Numbered from the stretch's first letter, positions 8,382-18,177 are shown. The stretch: 64,000 nt of DNA from Microbaculum sp051390635 (GCF_051390635.1 NZ_JBPODT010000003.1:62001-126000); one strand, 5' to 3'. Translations and numbers: made by a program. The notes: generated by a model not told the origin, from the sequence alone.

Positions 8382-8452
8382 GCGGCGGTCATGGTCGAAT
8401 GGACGTTGGCCGCGCGGGCGGATAGGGTGCGGCGAAACGGAACAAAACGTGC

Positions 8453-9058
8453 ATGACCACCTCCGCGACCAGTCCTGAGCTTGACCGGCTGATCCAGCTT
8501 CTCGCGCGTCTGCCGGGCCTTGGCCCGCGCTCGGCGCGCCGCGCGGTGCTGCACCTGATCCAGAAGCGGGAGCAGCTCCTGGTGCCGCTCGCCGACGCGC
8601 TGCACATGGCCGCGGAGCGCATCACTGTGTGCGCGACCTGTGGCAACGTCGACACCGCCGACCCGTGCGCGATCTGCGCCGATCCGCGCCGCGACCCGGC
8701 GATCATCTGCGTCGTCGAGCATGTCAGCGACCTGTGGGCGCTGGAGCGCGCCCAGGCGACGCGCGGGCGCTACCATGTCCTCGGCGGCACGCTGTCGCCG
8801 CTCGACGGCATCGGACCCGACGATCTGCACATCGCCGAGCTCGTCGCCCGCGCCAAGGACCCGGCCGTGACGGAGGTGATCCTCGCCGTCAACGCCACCA
8901 TCGAGGGCCAGACCACGGCGCACTACGTCACCGACATGCTGCATGGCCTCGACGTCACCGTGACCCGGCTCGCCCACGGCGTTCCCGTCGGCGGCGAGCT
9001 CGACTATCTCGACGACGGCACGCTGGCCGCCGCCATCCGCTCGCGCACGCCGTTCTGA
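8453..9058 (+). CDS. recR: Recombination mediator protein RecR
   Basis: Works with RecO (and RecF) to load RecA on single-stranded gaps during recombinational repair. The 201-residue protein has the N-terminal helix-hairpin-helix (LLARLPGLGPRSARRAVLHL), a four-cysteine zinc finger (CATCGNVDTADPCAIC, about residues 61-76), and the Toprim domain starting IICVVEHVSDLWALE. Elsewhere recR usually follows dnaX and ybaB; neither is present here. It lies just upstream of truA, 12 bases apart. Confidence 0.96.
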   Translation: MTTSATSPELDRLIQLLARLPGLGPRSARRAVLHLIQKREQLLVPLADALHMAAERITVCATCGNVDTADPCAICADPRRDPAIICVVEHVSDLWALERAQATRGRYHVLGGTLSPLDGIGPDDLHIAELVARAKDPAVTEVILAVNATIEGQTTAHYVTDMLHGLDVTVTRLAHGVPVGGELDYLDDGTLAAAIRSRTPF

Positions 9059-9070
9059 GCGCCGGACCCG

Positions 9071-9814
9071 ATGCCCCGCTATCGCCTTCTGATCGAGTAT
9101 GACGGCGCCCCCTATGTCGGCTGGCAGCGCCAGACCAACGGGCGCGCGGTACAGCAGGCGATCGAGGAGGCCGTCGCGGCGTTCTGTGGCGAGCCGGCGA
9201 CGGTCAACGGGGCGGGGCGCACCGATACCGGCGTCCACGCGCTCGGCCAGGTCGCCCATATCCATCTGGTCCGCGAATGGCCGGCCGACACGGTGCGCGA
9301 CGCGATCAATGCCCACCTGCGGCCCGAGCCGGTGGCGATCCTGAGGGTCGAGCAGGTCCACAACGACTTCGATGCCCGCTTCTCGGCGGTGAAGCGGTAT
9401 TATCGCTATGTGATCGTCAACCGGCGCGCGCCGCTGGCGCTGGATTCTGGCCGCGCCTGGCAGGTGATGAAACCGCTCGACGCCGCCGCCATGCACGAGG
9501 CCGGGCAGGCGCTTGTTGGCCATCACGACTTCACCACCTTCCGCTCCACCGAGTGCCAGTCGGCCTCGCCGGTGAAGACGCTCGACCGGCTTACCGTCGT
9601 CCGCGACGGCGAACGCATCGTCGTCGACTGCTCGGCGCGCTCCTTCCTGCACAACCAGGTGCGCTCGATGGTCGGCTCGCTGAAGCTGGTCGGCGAGGGC
9701 AAGTGGGCCGTTGCCGACCTCAAGGCGGCGCTGGAGGCCAGGGACCGCACCGCCTGCGGCCCCGTCGCCCCGCCGGACGGGCTCTATCTGGTGAAGGTCG
9801 ACTATCCGGACTGA
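9071..9814 (+). CDS. truA: tRNA pseudouridine(38-40) synthase
   Basis: Converts uridines 38, 39 and 40 of tRNA anticodon arms to pseudouridine. The 247-residue protein has the catalytic aspartate in GAGRTDTGVHALGQVAH (about residues 50-66), the YDGAPYVGWQRQ start typical of TruA, and the C-terminal FLHNQVRSMVGSL stretch. It directly follows recR on the plus strand. Confidence 0.97.
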   Translation: MPRYRLLIEYDGAPYVGWQRQTNGRAVQQAIEEAVAAFCGEPATVNGAGRTDTGVHALGQVAHIHLVREWPADTVRDAINAHLRPEPVAILRVEQVHNDFDARFSAVKRYYRYVIVNRRAPLALDSGRAWQVMKPLDAAAMHEAGQALVGHHDFTTFRSTECQSASPVKTLDRLTVVRDGERIVVDCSARSFLHNQVRSMVGSLKLVGEGKWAVADLKAALEARDRTACGPVAPPDGLYLVKVDYPD

Positions 9815-9931
9815 AGCCGGGGCGAAATCAGTCGATCAGCACCGTGTCCGCGCCCCGGGTGCTCCGGCGGCAGCTTTCGGGTCACCGCCGGCCGGCCGAT
9901 CAATCGCCGCGGTGGCTCACATCCCGGCGGC

Positions 9932-10522
9932 TCACATTCCGGTGGCGCGGCTGATCAGTTCCGAGAGGACGAGCGACAGCAGGAACTCCAGCGCGACGAT
10001 CCCGGCCGCGAGGGCGAAGCCGCATTCGAGCGCCGCCCGCGCCGTGATGAAGCGAAACCGGATCGCGAGGATGAGGGCGGTGAACAGCAGGAGCTGGGCG
10101 ACGCCTTCGGGCGCCAGGCCGAACCCGAACAGGATCGCCGGCAGCGCCACCATGGCCGATATGATCGGGCTGCCCCAGTTGAAGGCGACGATCAGCCGGA
10201 CGTAGTTGCTGGCAAAGCCCATCGGCGCCGCGATGATGGCGGTGACCAGCGGAAACGCCGCCCAGTCGATCACCAGCGAGAGCAGACGCGCGAGCGCGAA
10301 GCCCAGCTCGGGGAAATCGGCGCCGTCGGGCAGGGCGGACAGGATCATGCGCCGCTCGGCGCCGACATAGAGCATGTAGATCGGCAGCACCAGGATCGCC
10401 GCCAGGAACGAGCGCCAGAAGCCGCGAAAGCTCGTGTCGAACAGGCGTATCGCCTCGCGCTTGCCGAGGAACAGCCGCCAGGCGCCGGTCAGGCCGCGCT
10501 GTATGTCGTCCGCGTTCAGCAT
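9932..10522 (-). CDS. Conserved membrane protein of unknown function
   Basis: A 196-residue protein with about five hydrophobic segments and few charged residues after an N-terminal cytoplasmic helix containing RLFLGKREAIRLFDTS. I do not recognise a named family with confidence. Similar Yip1-like or uncharacterised alphaproteobacterial membrane proteins often sit next to dapE. It begins 21 bases after the dapE stop on the same strand and is probably cotranscribed with it. Confidence 0.75.
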   Translation of the reverse strand: MLNADDIQRGLTGAWRLFLGKREAIRLFDTSFRGFWRSFLAAILVLPIYMLYVGAERRMILSALPDGADFPELGFALARLLSLVIDWAAFPLVTAIIAAPMGFASNYVRLIVAFNWGSPIISAMVALPAILFGFGLAPEGVAQLLLFTALILAIRFRFITARAALECGFALAAGIVALEFLLSLVLSELISRATGM

Positions 10523-10543
10523 GGGATATCCGGCATGGACGCG

Positions 10544-11746
10544 TCAGCCACCGAAGCGCTCGAAATAGCCGGTCAGGAACCGCCGGTAGATCGCCGTCAG
10601 CGCCTTCAGGTCGGCGATCGCCACATTCTCGTCGACCTGGTGCATGGTCTGGCCGACGAGGCCGAACTCGATCACCGGGCAGTAATCCTTGATGTAGCGG
10701 GCGTCCGACGTGCCGCCGGTGGTGGAGTAATCCGGTTTGCGCCCGGTCTCCGCCTCGATCGTCTGCGACAAAAGCGCGGCGATGTCGCCGGCCTCGGTCA
10801 GGAAGGCTTCGGCCGCGTTCGGGACGAAGTCCACGCGCCCCGTCAGGCCGGTTCCCTCCAGCGCCGAGGCGACATGCGTCTCGATCACCGCCTGAAGGCT
10901 CTTCGCCGTGTGCAGGTTGTTGAAGCGGCTGTTGAAGTTGAGCCGCACGTCCGCGGGGATGACGTTGAAGGCCGGGTTGCCGGTGTCGACGCTGGTCACT
11001 TCCAGGGTCGAGGGATCGAACTCGTGCGTGCCGCTGTCCAGCGGCTCGGCATAGAGCGCGTGCAGGACCTTCTCCAGCCCCCGCGTCGGGTTGTTGGCCA
11101 GATGCGGATAGGCCGAATGGCCCTGCTTGCCGGTGATGGTGATGGTGCCCGACAGGGAGCCGCGCCGGCCGATCTTGATCATGTCGCCGAGCCGGTTCGG
11201 ATTGGTCGGTTCGCCGACCAGGGCATGGTCGAAACGCTCGCCGCGCTCCTTCGCCCAGGCGAGTAGCTTGCGCGTGCCGTTGATCGACACGCCCTCCTCG
11301 TCGCCGGTGATCAGGAAGGAGATCGAGCCCTTCGGCGTGCCTTCGGTCTTGAGGTAGTCGAGCACGGCGGCGGCGAAGCAGGCGACCGCGCCCTTCATGT
11401 CGACGGCGCCGCGCCCGTAGAGCGTGTCGCCGGCGATCTCGGCGGCGAAGGGGGGGTGCGTCCAGCGGCCTTCCTCGCCGGCCGGCACCACGTCGGTATG
11501 GCCGGCGAAGGTCAGGTGCGGGCCGCCGCTGCCGATCCGGGCATAGAGATTGTCGACGTCGTCGGTGCCGTCTTCCGAGAACCGCACGATCTCGGCGTCG
11601 AAGCCGGCATCGGTGAGCAGGCGCAGCAGGTATGTCAGCGCGCCGCCTTCGTCCGGCGTCACGCTGCGGCAGCGGATCAGGTCCCGCGCGATCGCGACCG
11701 GATCGGCGTTCGGTTCCGCGGAAGGGTCGGTGGTGTCCTGCGACAT
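10544..11746 (-). CDS. dapE: Succinyl-diaminopimelate desuccinylase
   Basis: Zinc-dependent M20 peptidase-family enzyme that removes succinate from N-succinyl-LL-diaminopimelate in lysine and peptidoglycan precursor synthesis. The 400-residue protein shows FAGHTDVVPAG and LYGRGAVDMKGAVA (metal ligands), the catalytic TGDEEG motif and the C-terminal GGTSDARYI typical of DapE. ArgE at 54 kb is a related M20 enzyme, but the GGTSDARYIKDY ending separates DapE from it. The partner enzyme DapD is at 19-20 kb. Confidence 0.95.
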   Translation of the reverse strand: MSQDTTDPSAEPNADPVAIARDLIRCRSVTPDEGGALTYLLRLLTDAGFDAEIVRFSEDGTDDVDNLYARIGSGGPHLTFAGHTDVVPAGEEGRWTHPPFAAEIAGDTLYGRGAVDMKGAVACFAAAVLDYLKTEGTPKGSISFLITGDEEGVSINGTRKLLAWAKERGERFDHALVGEPTNPNRLGDMIKIGRRGSLSGTITITGKQGHSAYPHLANNPTRGLEKVLHALYAEPLDSGTHEFDPSTLEVTSVDTGNPAFNVIPADVRLNFNSRFNNLHTAKSLQAVIETHVASALEGTGLTGRVDFVPNAAEAFLTEAGDIAALLSQTIEAETGRKPDYSTTGGTSDARYIKDYCPVIEFGLVGQTMHQVDENVAIADLKALTAIYRRFLTGYFERFGG

Positions 11747-11894
11747 GGTCCCGGCAGTCGTTCTTTCTCGGCAACAGTGACCGGCTAGGCTCTAGCCCGG
11801 CCCCCGGGGCAAGGTCAATCGCGGCCCTGTCCCTCGCCATGCTCTGGCACTACGGTGAGGCCTCTGATTCGCGCCAGGATCGACGAGGATCGAC

Positions 11895-13277
11895 ATGCCG
11901 CCCAGCGACGCGCCCGCAGCCGCGGAAGGAATTGAGCCGCGCAAGCCGCTGCCCGAACGGCTTGCCGCCGCGCTCGCCGTTTTCCTGGAGCGGCGCGTGC
12001 TGGTCATCCTGTTTCTCGGGTTTTCCTCCGGCCTGCCGCTGGCGCTTTCCGGATCGACGCTTGCCATCCGCATGACCGATGTCGGCGTCGACCTCGGCAC
12101 CATCGGCCTGTTCTCGCTGGTCGGCCTGCCCTACACCGTCAAGTTCCTGTGGGCGCCGCTGGTCGATGCGACGCGGGTTCCCGTGCTGTCGCGGTGGCTT
12201 GGACGCCGGCGCGGCTGGCTGGTCTTCACCCAGCTCCTGCTGATGGCCGCGATCGTTTATCTCGGCTTCGTCGATCCGCTGGTCGATCCCTGGTTCGTGG
12301 CGCTCGGCGCGGTGCTGGTGGCGGCGGCGTCCGCCACCCAGGACATCGTCATCGACGCCTACCGGGTCGAAAGCCTGAAGACCGAGGAACAGGCCGCCGG
12401 CATGGCCTGGTTCGTGTCCGCCTATCGCATCGGCATGCTCATCTCGACCGCGGGCTGCGTCAGTCTCGTCGCGATTCTGGAAGGCTACGGCGTCGACACG
12501 ATGCAGGGCTGGTCCTGGGCCTACGCGGCGATGGCCGTCTTCGTGCTGATCGGCACCGGCGCGGCGCTGGCCGGCCGCGAGCCCATGGAGCCGGAGGGCA
12601 TGGCGGACGATCGCAACGCGGCGGTCCGCGTCGGCCGCACCGCCGTCGACGCCTTCGCCGAGTTCCTGGGCCGCAAGGACGCGATCGCGGTCCTCGCCTT
12701 CGTCGTGCTCTACAAGTTCTGCGACGCCTTCGCCGGCGTCATGACCGGGCCGTTCGTGATCTCGATCGGCTTCGACAAGCTCGCCTATGCCGGCATCGTC
12801 AAGGGCGTCGGCCTGTTCGCGGTGCTGGCGGGCGGCTTCGCCGGCGGCTTCATGCTGCGCGCCATGTCGATGGTCACGATGCTGTGGATCGCCGGCTTCC
12901 TGCAGATGGGGTCGAACCTGGTGTTCGTCTGGCAGGCGATCGTCGGCGTGAACACCACCGCGCTGGCCGTCACCATCGCGGTCGAGAATTTCACCGGCGG
13001 CATCGGCACGGTGATTTTCGTCGCCTATCTCTCCAGCCTCTGCAACGACGCGCGCCACACCGCGACCCAGTTCGCGCTTCTGACCGCGCTCGCCGCGGTC
13101 GGCCGCACCGTGCTGGCGGCCAATGCCGGCTACGCCGCCGAGGCGTTCGGCTGGGCGACCTTCTTCGCCATCACCGCGCTTGCCGCCATTCCCGGCCTCG
13201 CGCTGTTGTGGTGGCTGCAGCTGCGCGGCCATTTCGACAAGCCGAAGGCGGCCCCGGCGTCACGCCCGGCCGGGTAG
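11895..13277 (+). CDS. AmpG/PAT-type major facilitator superfamily transporter
   Basis: Inner-membrane permease of 460 residues with about 12-14 hydrophobic segments. The family hallmark SATQDIVIDAYRVE lies at about residues 149-162 and GFSSGLPLALSGSTL near residue 45. This is characteristic of the AmpG (muropeptide permease) and acetyl-CoA transporter branch. Muropeptide import for cell-wall recycling is the best guess, but no beta-lactamase or recycling gene is adjacent. The start ATG has GAGG 6 bases upstream. It is divergent from dapE. Confidence 0.85.
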   Translation: MPPSDAPAAAEGIEPRKPLPERLAAALAVFLERRVLVILFLGFSSGLPLALSGSTLAIRMTDVGVDLGTIGLFSLVGLPYTVKFLWAPLVDATRVPVLSRWLGRRRGWLVFTQLLLMAAIVYLGFVDPLVDPWFVALGAVLVAAASATQDIVIDAYRVESLKTEEQAAGMAWFVSAYRIGMLISTAGCVSLVAILEGYGVDTMQGWSWAYAAMAVFVLIGTGAALAGREPMEPEGMADDRNAAVRVGRTAVDAFAEFLGRKDAIAVLAFVVLYKFCDAFAGVMTGPFVISIGFDKLAYAGIVKGVGLFAVLAGGFAGGFMLRAMSMVTMLWIAGFLQMGSNLVFVWQAIVGVNTTALAVTIAVENFTGGIGTVIFVAYLSSLCNDARHTATQFALLTALAAVGRTVLAANAGYAAEAFGWATFFAITALAAIPGLALLWWLQLRGHFDKPKAAPASRPAG

Positions 13278-13377
13278 CGCCCGCCAGGTCGACGTGACCA
13301 AGGTCAAGGCGGCGCGGGATGCCGCCTGCCACGGTTTTTTCCGATAGGATCGCCGATGACCGTCGAGGAGTGGCGTG

Positions 13378-14679
13378 ATGGCGCCGAAGCCCGATCCGTA
13401 CTGGTGGGAGGTCGCCCGTCCCGCCGCGCCGCAAGCCGAGGCGGACGCCGCAGTGCCGGGGCGGGTGGATGTCGTGGTGGTCGGCGCCGGGCTCACCGGC
13501 ACGACCGCGGCGCTGACGCTTGCCAGGAACGGGGCCTCGGTTCTGCTGGTCGATTCCGAGGCGCCGGGCTACGGCGCCAGCACCCGCAACGGCGGCATGG
13601 TCGGCGGCGGCCACCGGCTTTCGATCGACCAGCTCGTCGCCCGCTACGGCACCGAGACGGCCCACGCCCTGCTGCGCGAAGCCCATGTCGACTCGCTCGA
13701 CTTCGTGAAGCGGCTCATCCGCGACGAGGCGATCGACTGCGACTTTCACGTCCACGGCCGCTTCAGCGGCCAGCGCAGCCCCGACGTCTACGACGAGACG
13801 GCCCGGAATATCGAGCGGCTCAGGACAATCGTTCCGATCAACGCCGAGATGATCCCCAGGGCCGATCAGCGCCGCGAGATCGGCACTGATTTCTATGCCG
13901 GCGGCCTGCTGCTGCCCGATCACGGCGGGCTGCATCCCGGCAAGTATCACGCCGGGCTCCTGAACGCCGCCCGCCGGGCGGGCGTCATGGTTTCCGCGCC
14001 GACGCTGGTGCGCGCGGTCTCGTCTTTGGGAACCGGGCACCGGGTGTCGACGACGCGCGGCGACGTGCAGGCCGACGCGGTGCTGATGGCCACCAACGGC
14101 TACACCCGCCGCCGCTTCCGCCCGCTGATGCGGCGCATCATTCCGGTATCGAGCTATGTCGCGGCGACGCAGGCGCTGCCCGAGGATCTGATCCGGTCGA
14201 TCATGCCGGGCCGCCGCATGGTGGTGGAGACCCGCAACCGGCATTGCTACTACCGCCTGTCGCCGGACGGAAAACGGCTCGTCTTCGGCGCCCGCGCGGC
14301 TATGCACCAGGTGTCGCAGGACACCGCGACGTCGGTCATCAGGGGGCTGATGCGGGAGATCTTCCCGGCGCTGGAGCCGGTCGGGATCACCCACAGCTGG
14401 AACGGCCGGCTCGGCTTTACCTTCGGCTTCCTGCCGCATATCGGCAGGATCGACGGGCATTGGCATGCGATGGGGTTCTCGGGAAGCGGCAACGCGATGG
14501 CGCCCTATCTCGGCAACAAGGTCGCGCTGGCGATGCTTGGCCGTGCCGAAGCGGAAACCGCCTTCATGAAGACCGAGTTCTCGACTCGGTTCTGGCATTT
14601 CGGCCGGCCGTGGTTCCTGCCGGTCGCGCACGCCCTGTACCGCGTCCTCGACCTTCGCGACGACGTCCGGCGGGCGTAG
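13378..14679 (+). CDS. FAD-dependent oxidoreductase (DAO family, gamma-glutamylputrescine oxidase-like)
   Basis: Flavoprotein predicted to oxidise an amine or amino acid. The 433-residue product has a Rossmann FAD-binding motif VVVVGAGLTGTTAALTLARN at about residues 29-48, then GYGASTRNGGMVGGGH typical of the PuuB/glycine-oxidase branch. The C-terminal MGFSGSGNAMAPYLGNKVA contacts FAD. The true substrate is unknown; no polyamine genes are near. GTG at 13375 and ATG at 13378 are both possible. GAGGAG at 13365-13370 suits the ATG. Confidence 0.88.
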   Translation: MAPKPDPYWWEVARPAAPQAEADAAVPGRVDVVVVGAGLTGTTAALTLARNGASVLLVDSEAPGYGASTRNGGMVGGGHRLSIDQLVARYGTETAHALLREAHVDSLDFVKRLIRDEAIDCDFHVHGRFSGQRSPDVYDETARNIERLRTIVPINAEMIPRADQRREIGTDFYAGGLLLPDHGGLHPGKYHAGLLNAARRAGVMVSAPTLVRAVSSLGTGHRVSTTRGDVQADAVLMATNGYTRRRFRPLMRRIIPVSSYVAATQALPEDLIRSIMPGRRMVVETRNRHCYYRLSPDGKRLVFGARAAMHQVSQDTATSVIRGLMREIFPALEPVGITHSWNGRLGFTFGFLPHIGRIDGHWHAMGFSGSGNAMAPYLGNKVALAMLGRAEAETAFMKTEFSTRFWHFGRPWFLPVAHALYRVLDLRDDVRRA

Positions 14680-14693
14680 ATACTGCCGTCAGA

Positions 14694-15218
14694 TCAGCCG
14701 AACGCCTCGAACGCCGCGGGGTAGACCACCTGCGGGCGGTGTGCTGCGTGATTGCCGGGTTCCAGCGCCAGCGCCATGAAGGCGGGGCCCGACCACTGTG
14801 CGGCGTAGTGGCTGGCGATCCGCGAATCGAAGCCGAAGCGCTTGTAGTAGGGCGGGTCGCCGAGAACGAAGACGAGATCCTCGCCCGCCTCCTCGAGCCG
14901 GCTAATCCCTTCGCGCACCAGTGCCGTGCCGACGCCGCGACGCTGGTAGCAACGCGCCACGGCGACCGGCGCGAGTGCGGTCGCGCGGTTGTCGCTTCCC
15001 TCGATCCTGAGCCGCGAGAAGCCGGCATAGCCGACGATCTTGCCGTTCTTTTCCGCCACGAGAGACAGGACGAGGTCGCCGTCCGTGCGCAGCTTGTCGA
15101 TCAGCTTGCCTTCAAGTTCGCTGTCGAAGGCGGCGGATATGACACAGCGGATTGCGGAGACGTCGGCAGGTGTTTCCTGGCGGATGGTTACGCCATCCAT
15201 ATTTTTGTCTGAAGACAT
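14694..15218 (-). CDS. GNAT family N-acetyltransferase
   Basis: Acetyl-CoA dependent transferase, 174 residues, of the YhbS-like (COG3153) type. The acetyl-CoA loop is CYQRRGVGTALVREG at about residues 91-105, and GDPPYYKRFGFDS near 127 is typical of this branch. Substrate unknown. It begins 29 bases after the fmt stop on the same strand. A TATAAT-like hexamer lies inside the last codons of fmt, so it could also have its own promoter. The ATG at 15200 is an alternative start. Confidence 0.85.
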   Translation of the reverse strand: MSSDKNMDGVTIRQETPADVSAIRCVISAAFDSELEGKLIDKLRTDGDLVLSLVAEKNGKIVGYAGFSRLRIEGSDNRATALAPVAVARCYQRRGVGTALVREGISRLEEAGEDLVFVLGDPPYYKRFGFDSRIASHYAAQWSGPAFMALALEPGNHAAHRPQVVYPAAFEAFG

Positions 15219-15247
15219 GTTCGTCTTTCATTGGGCAGTTAGCCAAT

Positions 15248-16174
15248 TCACCCGAACATTATACCCTTTTTCAGCCGGGCGCCCCTTGCGAATTCCGCAT
15301 AGCTCATCTGTTGGCGGCCGGGCCGCTGGATCTCGACGAGCCTGATGGCACCGCCCGCGCAGGCAACGATCCCGTCCTCGTCGACGAGCGTGCCGGGGGC
15401 CTCGGGGCCGTCGCGATCCATGCTCTGCGAGCGGAGCACTTTCACGCGTTCGCCGGCGAGGTCGAACCAGGCTCCGGGAAACGGTGACAGGCCGCGGATG
15501 TGGTCGTGGACGGTTTGGGACGGCCGTGCCCAGTCGATGCGGGACTCCGCTTTGTCGATCTTGCTGGCATAGGTGACGCCGTCTTCCGGCTGGTCGCGGC
15601 AGTCCAGGCTGTCGCGCGATAGCGCGGCAAGCGCGCGCGCCATCAGCCCCGCGCCGATCAGCGCCAGCCGGTCGTGCAACTCGCCGGCGGTCATGTCGGG
15701 ACCGATCGCGAGCCGCTCCTCCATGCAGACGGGACCGGTGTCGAGCCCCTCGGCCATGCGCATGACGGCGACGCCGGTCTCGCTGTCGCCGGCCATGATC
15801 GCCCGCTGGATCGGGGCGGCGCCGCGCCAGCGCGGCAACAGCGAGGCATGCAGATTGAAGCAGCCCTGCGCCGGCGCCTTGAGGACGGCCTTCGGCAGGA
15901 TCAGTCCGTAGGCGACGACCACCGCCGCGTCGGCCCCGTGCGCGGCGAAGGCGCCCTGGGCCGTCTCGTCCCTCAGGGTTTTCGGCGTCAGAACCGGCAG
16001 GCCGAACCGGTCCGCCGCCTCGTGTACGGGGCTCTTGCGCTCGGCCATCCCGCGCCCGGCGCGCCGCGGCGGCTGCGAGTAGACGGCGACGACCTCGTGG
16101 CCCGCGCCGACGATTTCGGTCAGCGTCGGCACCGCGAAGTCCGGCGTTCCCATGAAGACGATGCGGAGGGTCAC
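15248..16174 (-). CDS. fmt: Methionyl-tRNA formyltransferase
   Basis: Formylates the initiator Met-tRNA using 10-formyltetrahydrofolate. The 308-residue protein starts MTLRIVFMGTPDFAVPTL. It contains the catalytic HASLLPRWRGAAPIQRA stretch (about residues 109-125), then a C-terminal OB-like domain that ends LKKGIMFG. It lies 46 bases downstream of def on the same strand, the usual def-fmt pairing that couples adding and removing the formyl group. Confidence 0.97.
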   Translation of the reverse strand: MTLRIVFMGTPDFAVPTLTEIVGAGHEVVAVYSQPPRRAGRGMAERKSPVHEAADRFGLPVLTPKTLRDETAQGAFAAHGADAAVVVAYGLILPKAVLKAPAQGCFNLHASLLPRWRGAAPIQRAIMAGDSETGVAVMRMAEGLDTGPVCMEERLAIGPDMTAGELHDRLALIGAGLMARALAALSRDSLDCRDQPEDGVTYASKIDKAESRIDWARPSQTVHDHIRGLSPFPGAWFDLAGERVKVLRSQSMDRDGPEAPGTLVDEDGIVACAGGAIRLVEIQRPGRQQMSYAEFARGARLKKGIMFG

Positions 16175-16220
16175 GGCGGGTCTTGTCCTGGTCGCGGGGC
16201 GGGACGGTCGCGCCCGGGGC

Positions 16221-16799
16221 TCATTCGGCCGCCGGCTGCTCGCTGTCCCCGGTGGGATCGGCGGCGCGGCGGCGCTTGAACTCGGGCACCTCGCCGCGCC
16301 TGGCGGCCTTGGTGAACTTCTTGACCACCCGGTCGCGCTTCAGCTTGGAGATGTGATCGATGAACAGGACGCCGTTGAGGTGATCGACCTCGTGCTGCAC
16401 GCAGGTCGCCAGCAGCCCTTCGCAGGCGAGCTCCTGTTCCTTGCCGTCGCGGTCCAAGAACCGGACGGTGCAGGCGGCCGGCCGTTCGACCTCCTCGTAA
16501 TAGTCGGGGATCGACAGGCAGCCCTCCTCGTAGGTCGAGGTTTCTTCCGAGGTCCAGATGATTTCCGGATTGATAAGGCAGATCGGTGCCTTCGGGTCGT
16601 CTTCCTTCGACACGTCGATGACGACGATGCGTTTCAGGACGCCGATCTGGCAGGCGGCGAGACCAATGCCGGGCGCCTCGTACATGGTCTCCAGCATGTC
16701 GTCCAGAAGCGCGTGCACGTCGTCGTCGACCGCCGGGACGGGCTCGCAGACCTGGCGCAGGACGGGATCGGGAATGTAGACGATGTCGCGAATTGTCAT
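16221..16799 (-). CDS. def: Peptide deformylase
   Basis: Metalloenzyme that removes the N-formyl group from new proteins. The 192-residue product has the three family motifs: GIGLAACQIG (residues 44-53), EEGCLSIP (metal ligand Cys94) and QHEVDHLNG (His136 and His140 with the catalytic Glu137). A C-terminal tail of about 20 residues, rich in Arg, Glu and Pro, extends beyond the core. The start ATG at 16799 gives MTIRDIVYIPDPVLR, as expected for the family. Upstream of fmt. Confidence 0.97.
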   Translation of the reverse strand: MTIRDIVYIPDPVLRQVCEPVPAVDDDVHALLDDMLETMYEAPGIGLAACQIGVLKRIVVIDVSKEDDPKAPICLINPEIIWTSEETSTYEEGCLSIPDYYEEVERPAACTVRFLDRDGKEQELACEGLLATCVQHEVDHLNGVLFIDHISKLKRDRVVKKFTKAARRGEVPEFKRRRAADPTGDSEQPAAE

Positions 16800-16913
16800 G
16801 GCGCTCAGATAGGAGAAAGCCCGGCCCGGGTCAACGCGGCGCATTGGCCGCGCGTCAAGGAATGTTCGCGTTTTGATCTCGCAATGCCGGAAGAATCGAC
16901 TAGACTTGGTGGC

Positions 16914-18110
16914 ATGGATCAGCCGCTTGTCGAAATCTCGGGTCGCCTGTTCACCGTCGGCGAGGGCGCTCTCGCCGGCGCCGCGCTGCTTTTCGTGGTT
17001 CTGCTGCTGATTCTGATCGGCGTCTTCCGGTCGCGCCGGCCGGATGCCGAGGAGGTGCGCCGCCGCCAGGAGGCCGAGCGCCAGCTCGCCGAGATGGCCC
17101 GCGCCCAGGCGGACATGAGCCGCACCCAGGCCGAACTGACCGGCCGCATGCAGACCATGGCCGAGGTGTTCGGAACCCGTCATGCCGATCTGGCGCGCGG
17201 CCTCAACGAGCGCCTCGACAAGTTCGGCCAGCGGCTCGGCCAGTCGGTCGAGACCCAGACGCGGGCCACCCACGACAGCCTGTCGAAGCTGAACGAGCGG
17301 CTCGCCGTCATCGACCGGGCGCAGAAGAACATCACCGAGTTGTCGAAGGAGGTCGTCGGCCTCAACCAGATCCTCGCCAACAAGCAGACCCGTGGCGCCT
17401 TCGGCCAGGGCCGGATGGAAGCGATCGTCCGCGACGGTCTGCCGGCCGGCTCCTACGAGTTCCAGTGGACGCTGTCGAACAACCGGCGTCCGGACTGCAT
17501 CGTCCGCTTTCCCAATACCGAGGCCGTGCTGGTCATCGACGCCAAGTTTCCGCTGGAGGCGTTCGGCGCATTCCGGGAGGCGGAGATCGAGGATGCCCGC
17601 AAGATCGCCGCGCAGCGCCTGCGTACCGATTTTCTCAAGCACGTCACCGATATCCGCGAGCGCTATTTCATCCCGGGCGAGACCCAGGATCTGGCGATCA
17701 TGTTCGTGCCCTCCGAATCGATCTACGCCGACCTGCACGAGCATTTCGAGGACGTCGTCCAGAAGGCCCACCGCGCCCGCATCATCGTCGTCGGCCCGTC
17801 GATGCTGATGCTGTCGATCCAGGTGATGCAGTCGATCCTGCGCGACGCGCGGATGCGCGAGCAGGCCCATCTGATCCACAAGGAAGTGACGCATCTCTCC
17901 GACGACGTGCGCCGCCTGCAGGAGCGCGTGTCGAAGCTGCAGCAGCATCACGGCCAGGCCGGCCGCGACATCGAGCAGATCCTCACCTCGACCGACAAGA
18001 TCATCAAGCGCGGCGAGAAGATCGGCCAGCTCGACCTGGAAGAGGACAGCGGCGCGTCGTCGGTGGAGGAAAAGGCGCCGCCCGGCCCGCGTCTGCTTGC
18101 CGGCGAGTGA
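16914..18110 (+). CDS. rmuC: DNA recombination protein RmuC homologue
   Basis: Putative nuclease-fold protein that limits inversions at short inverted repeats in E. coli. The 398-residue product has an N-terminal membrane anchor (about residues 18-39), a long coiled coil rich in Ala, Gln, Glu and Arg (about 40-150), and the RmuC domain. That domain includes GRMEAIVRDGLPAGSYEFQ and VLVIDAKFPLEAF, with the PD-(D/E)XK-like acidic and lysine residues. The C-terminus is acidic. It is divergent from def, 114 bases apart. The start at 16914 is the first methionine before the hydrophobic segment. Confidence 0.93.
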   Translation: MDQPLVEISGRLFTVGEGALAGAALLFVVLLLILIGVFRSRRPDAEEVRRRQEAERQLAEMARAQADMSRTQAELTGRMQTMAEVFGTRHADLARGLNERLDKFGQRLGQSVETQTRATHDSLSKLNERLAVIDRAQKNITELSKEVVGLNQILANKQTRGAFGQGRMEAIVRDGLPAGSYEFQWTLSNNRRPDCIVRFPNTEAVLVIDAKFPLEAFGAFREAEIEDARKIAAQRLRTDFLKHVTDIRERYFIPGETQDLAIMFVPSESIYADLHEHFEDVVQKAHRARIIVVGPSMLMLSIQVMQSILRDARMREQAHLIHKEVTHLSDDVRRLQERVSKLQQHHGQAGRDIEQILTSTDKIIKRGEKIGQLDLEEDSGASSVEEKAPPGPRLLAGE

Positions 18111-18177
18111 TCGTCAGAACGACGGGACTTCAGGCCGGCTGAAACTCGGGGCGCCAGGGACCCAAGTCGCTAGGAAC

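Noticed and set aside
12149..13297. 382-codon plus-strand frame overlapping the AmpG-like gene
   Set aside because: Arg-rich out-of-frame shadow of the transporter gene.
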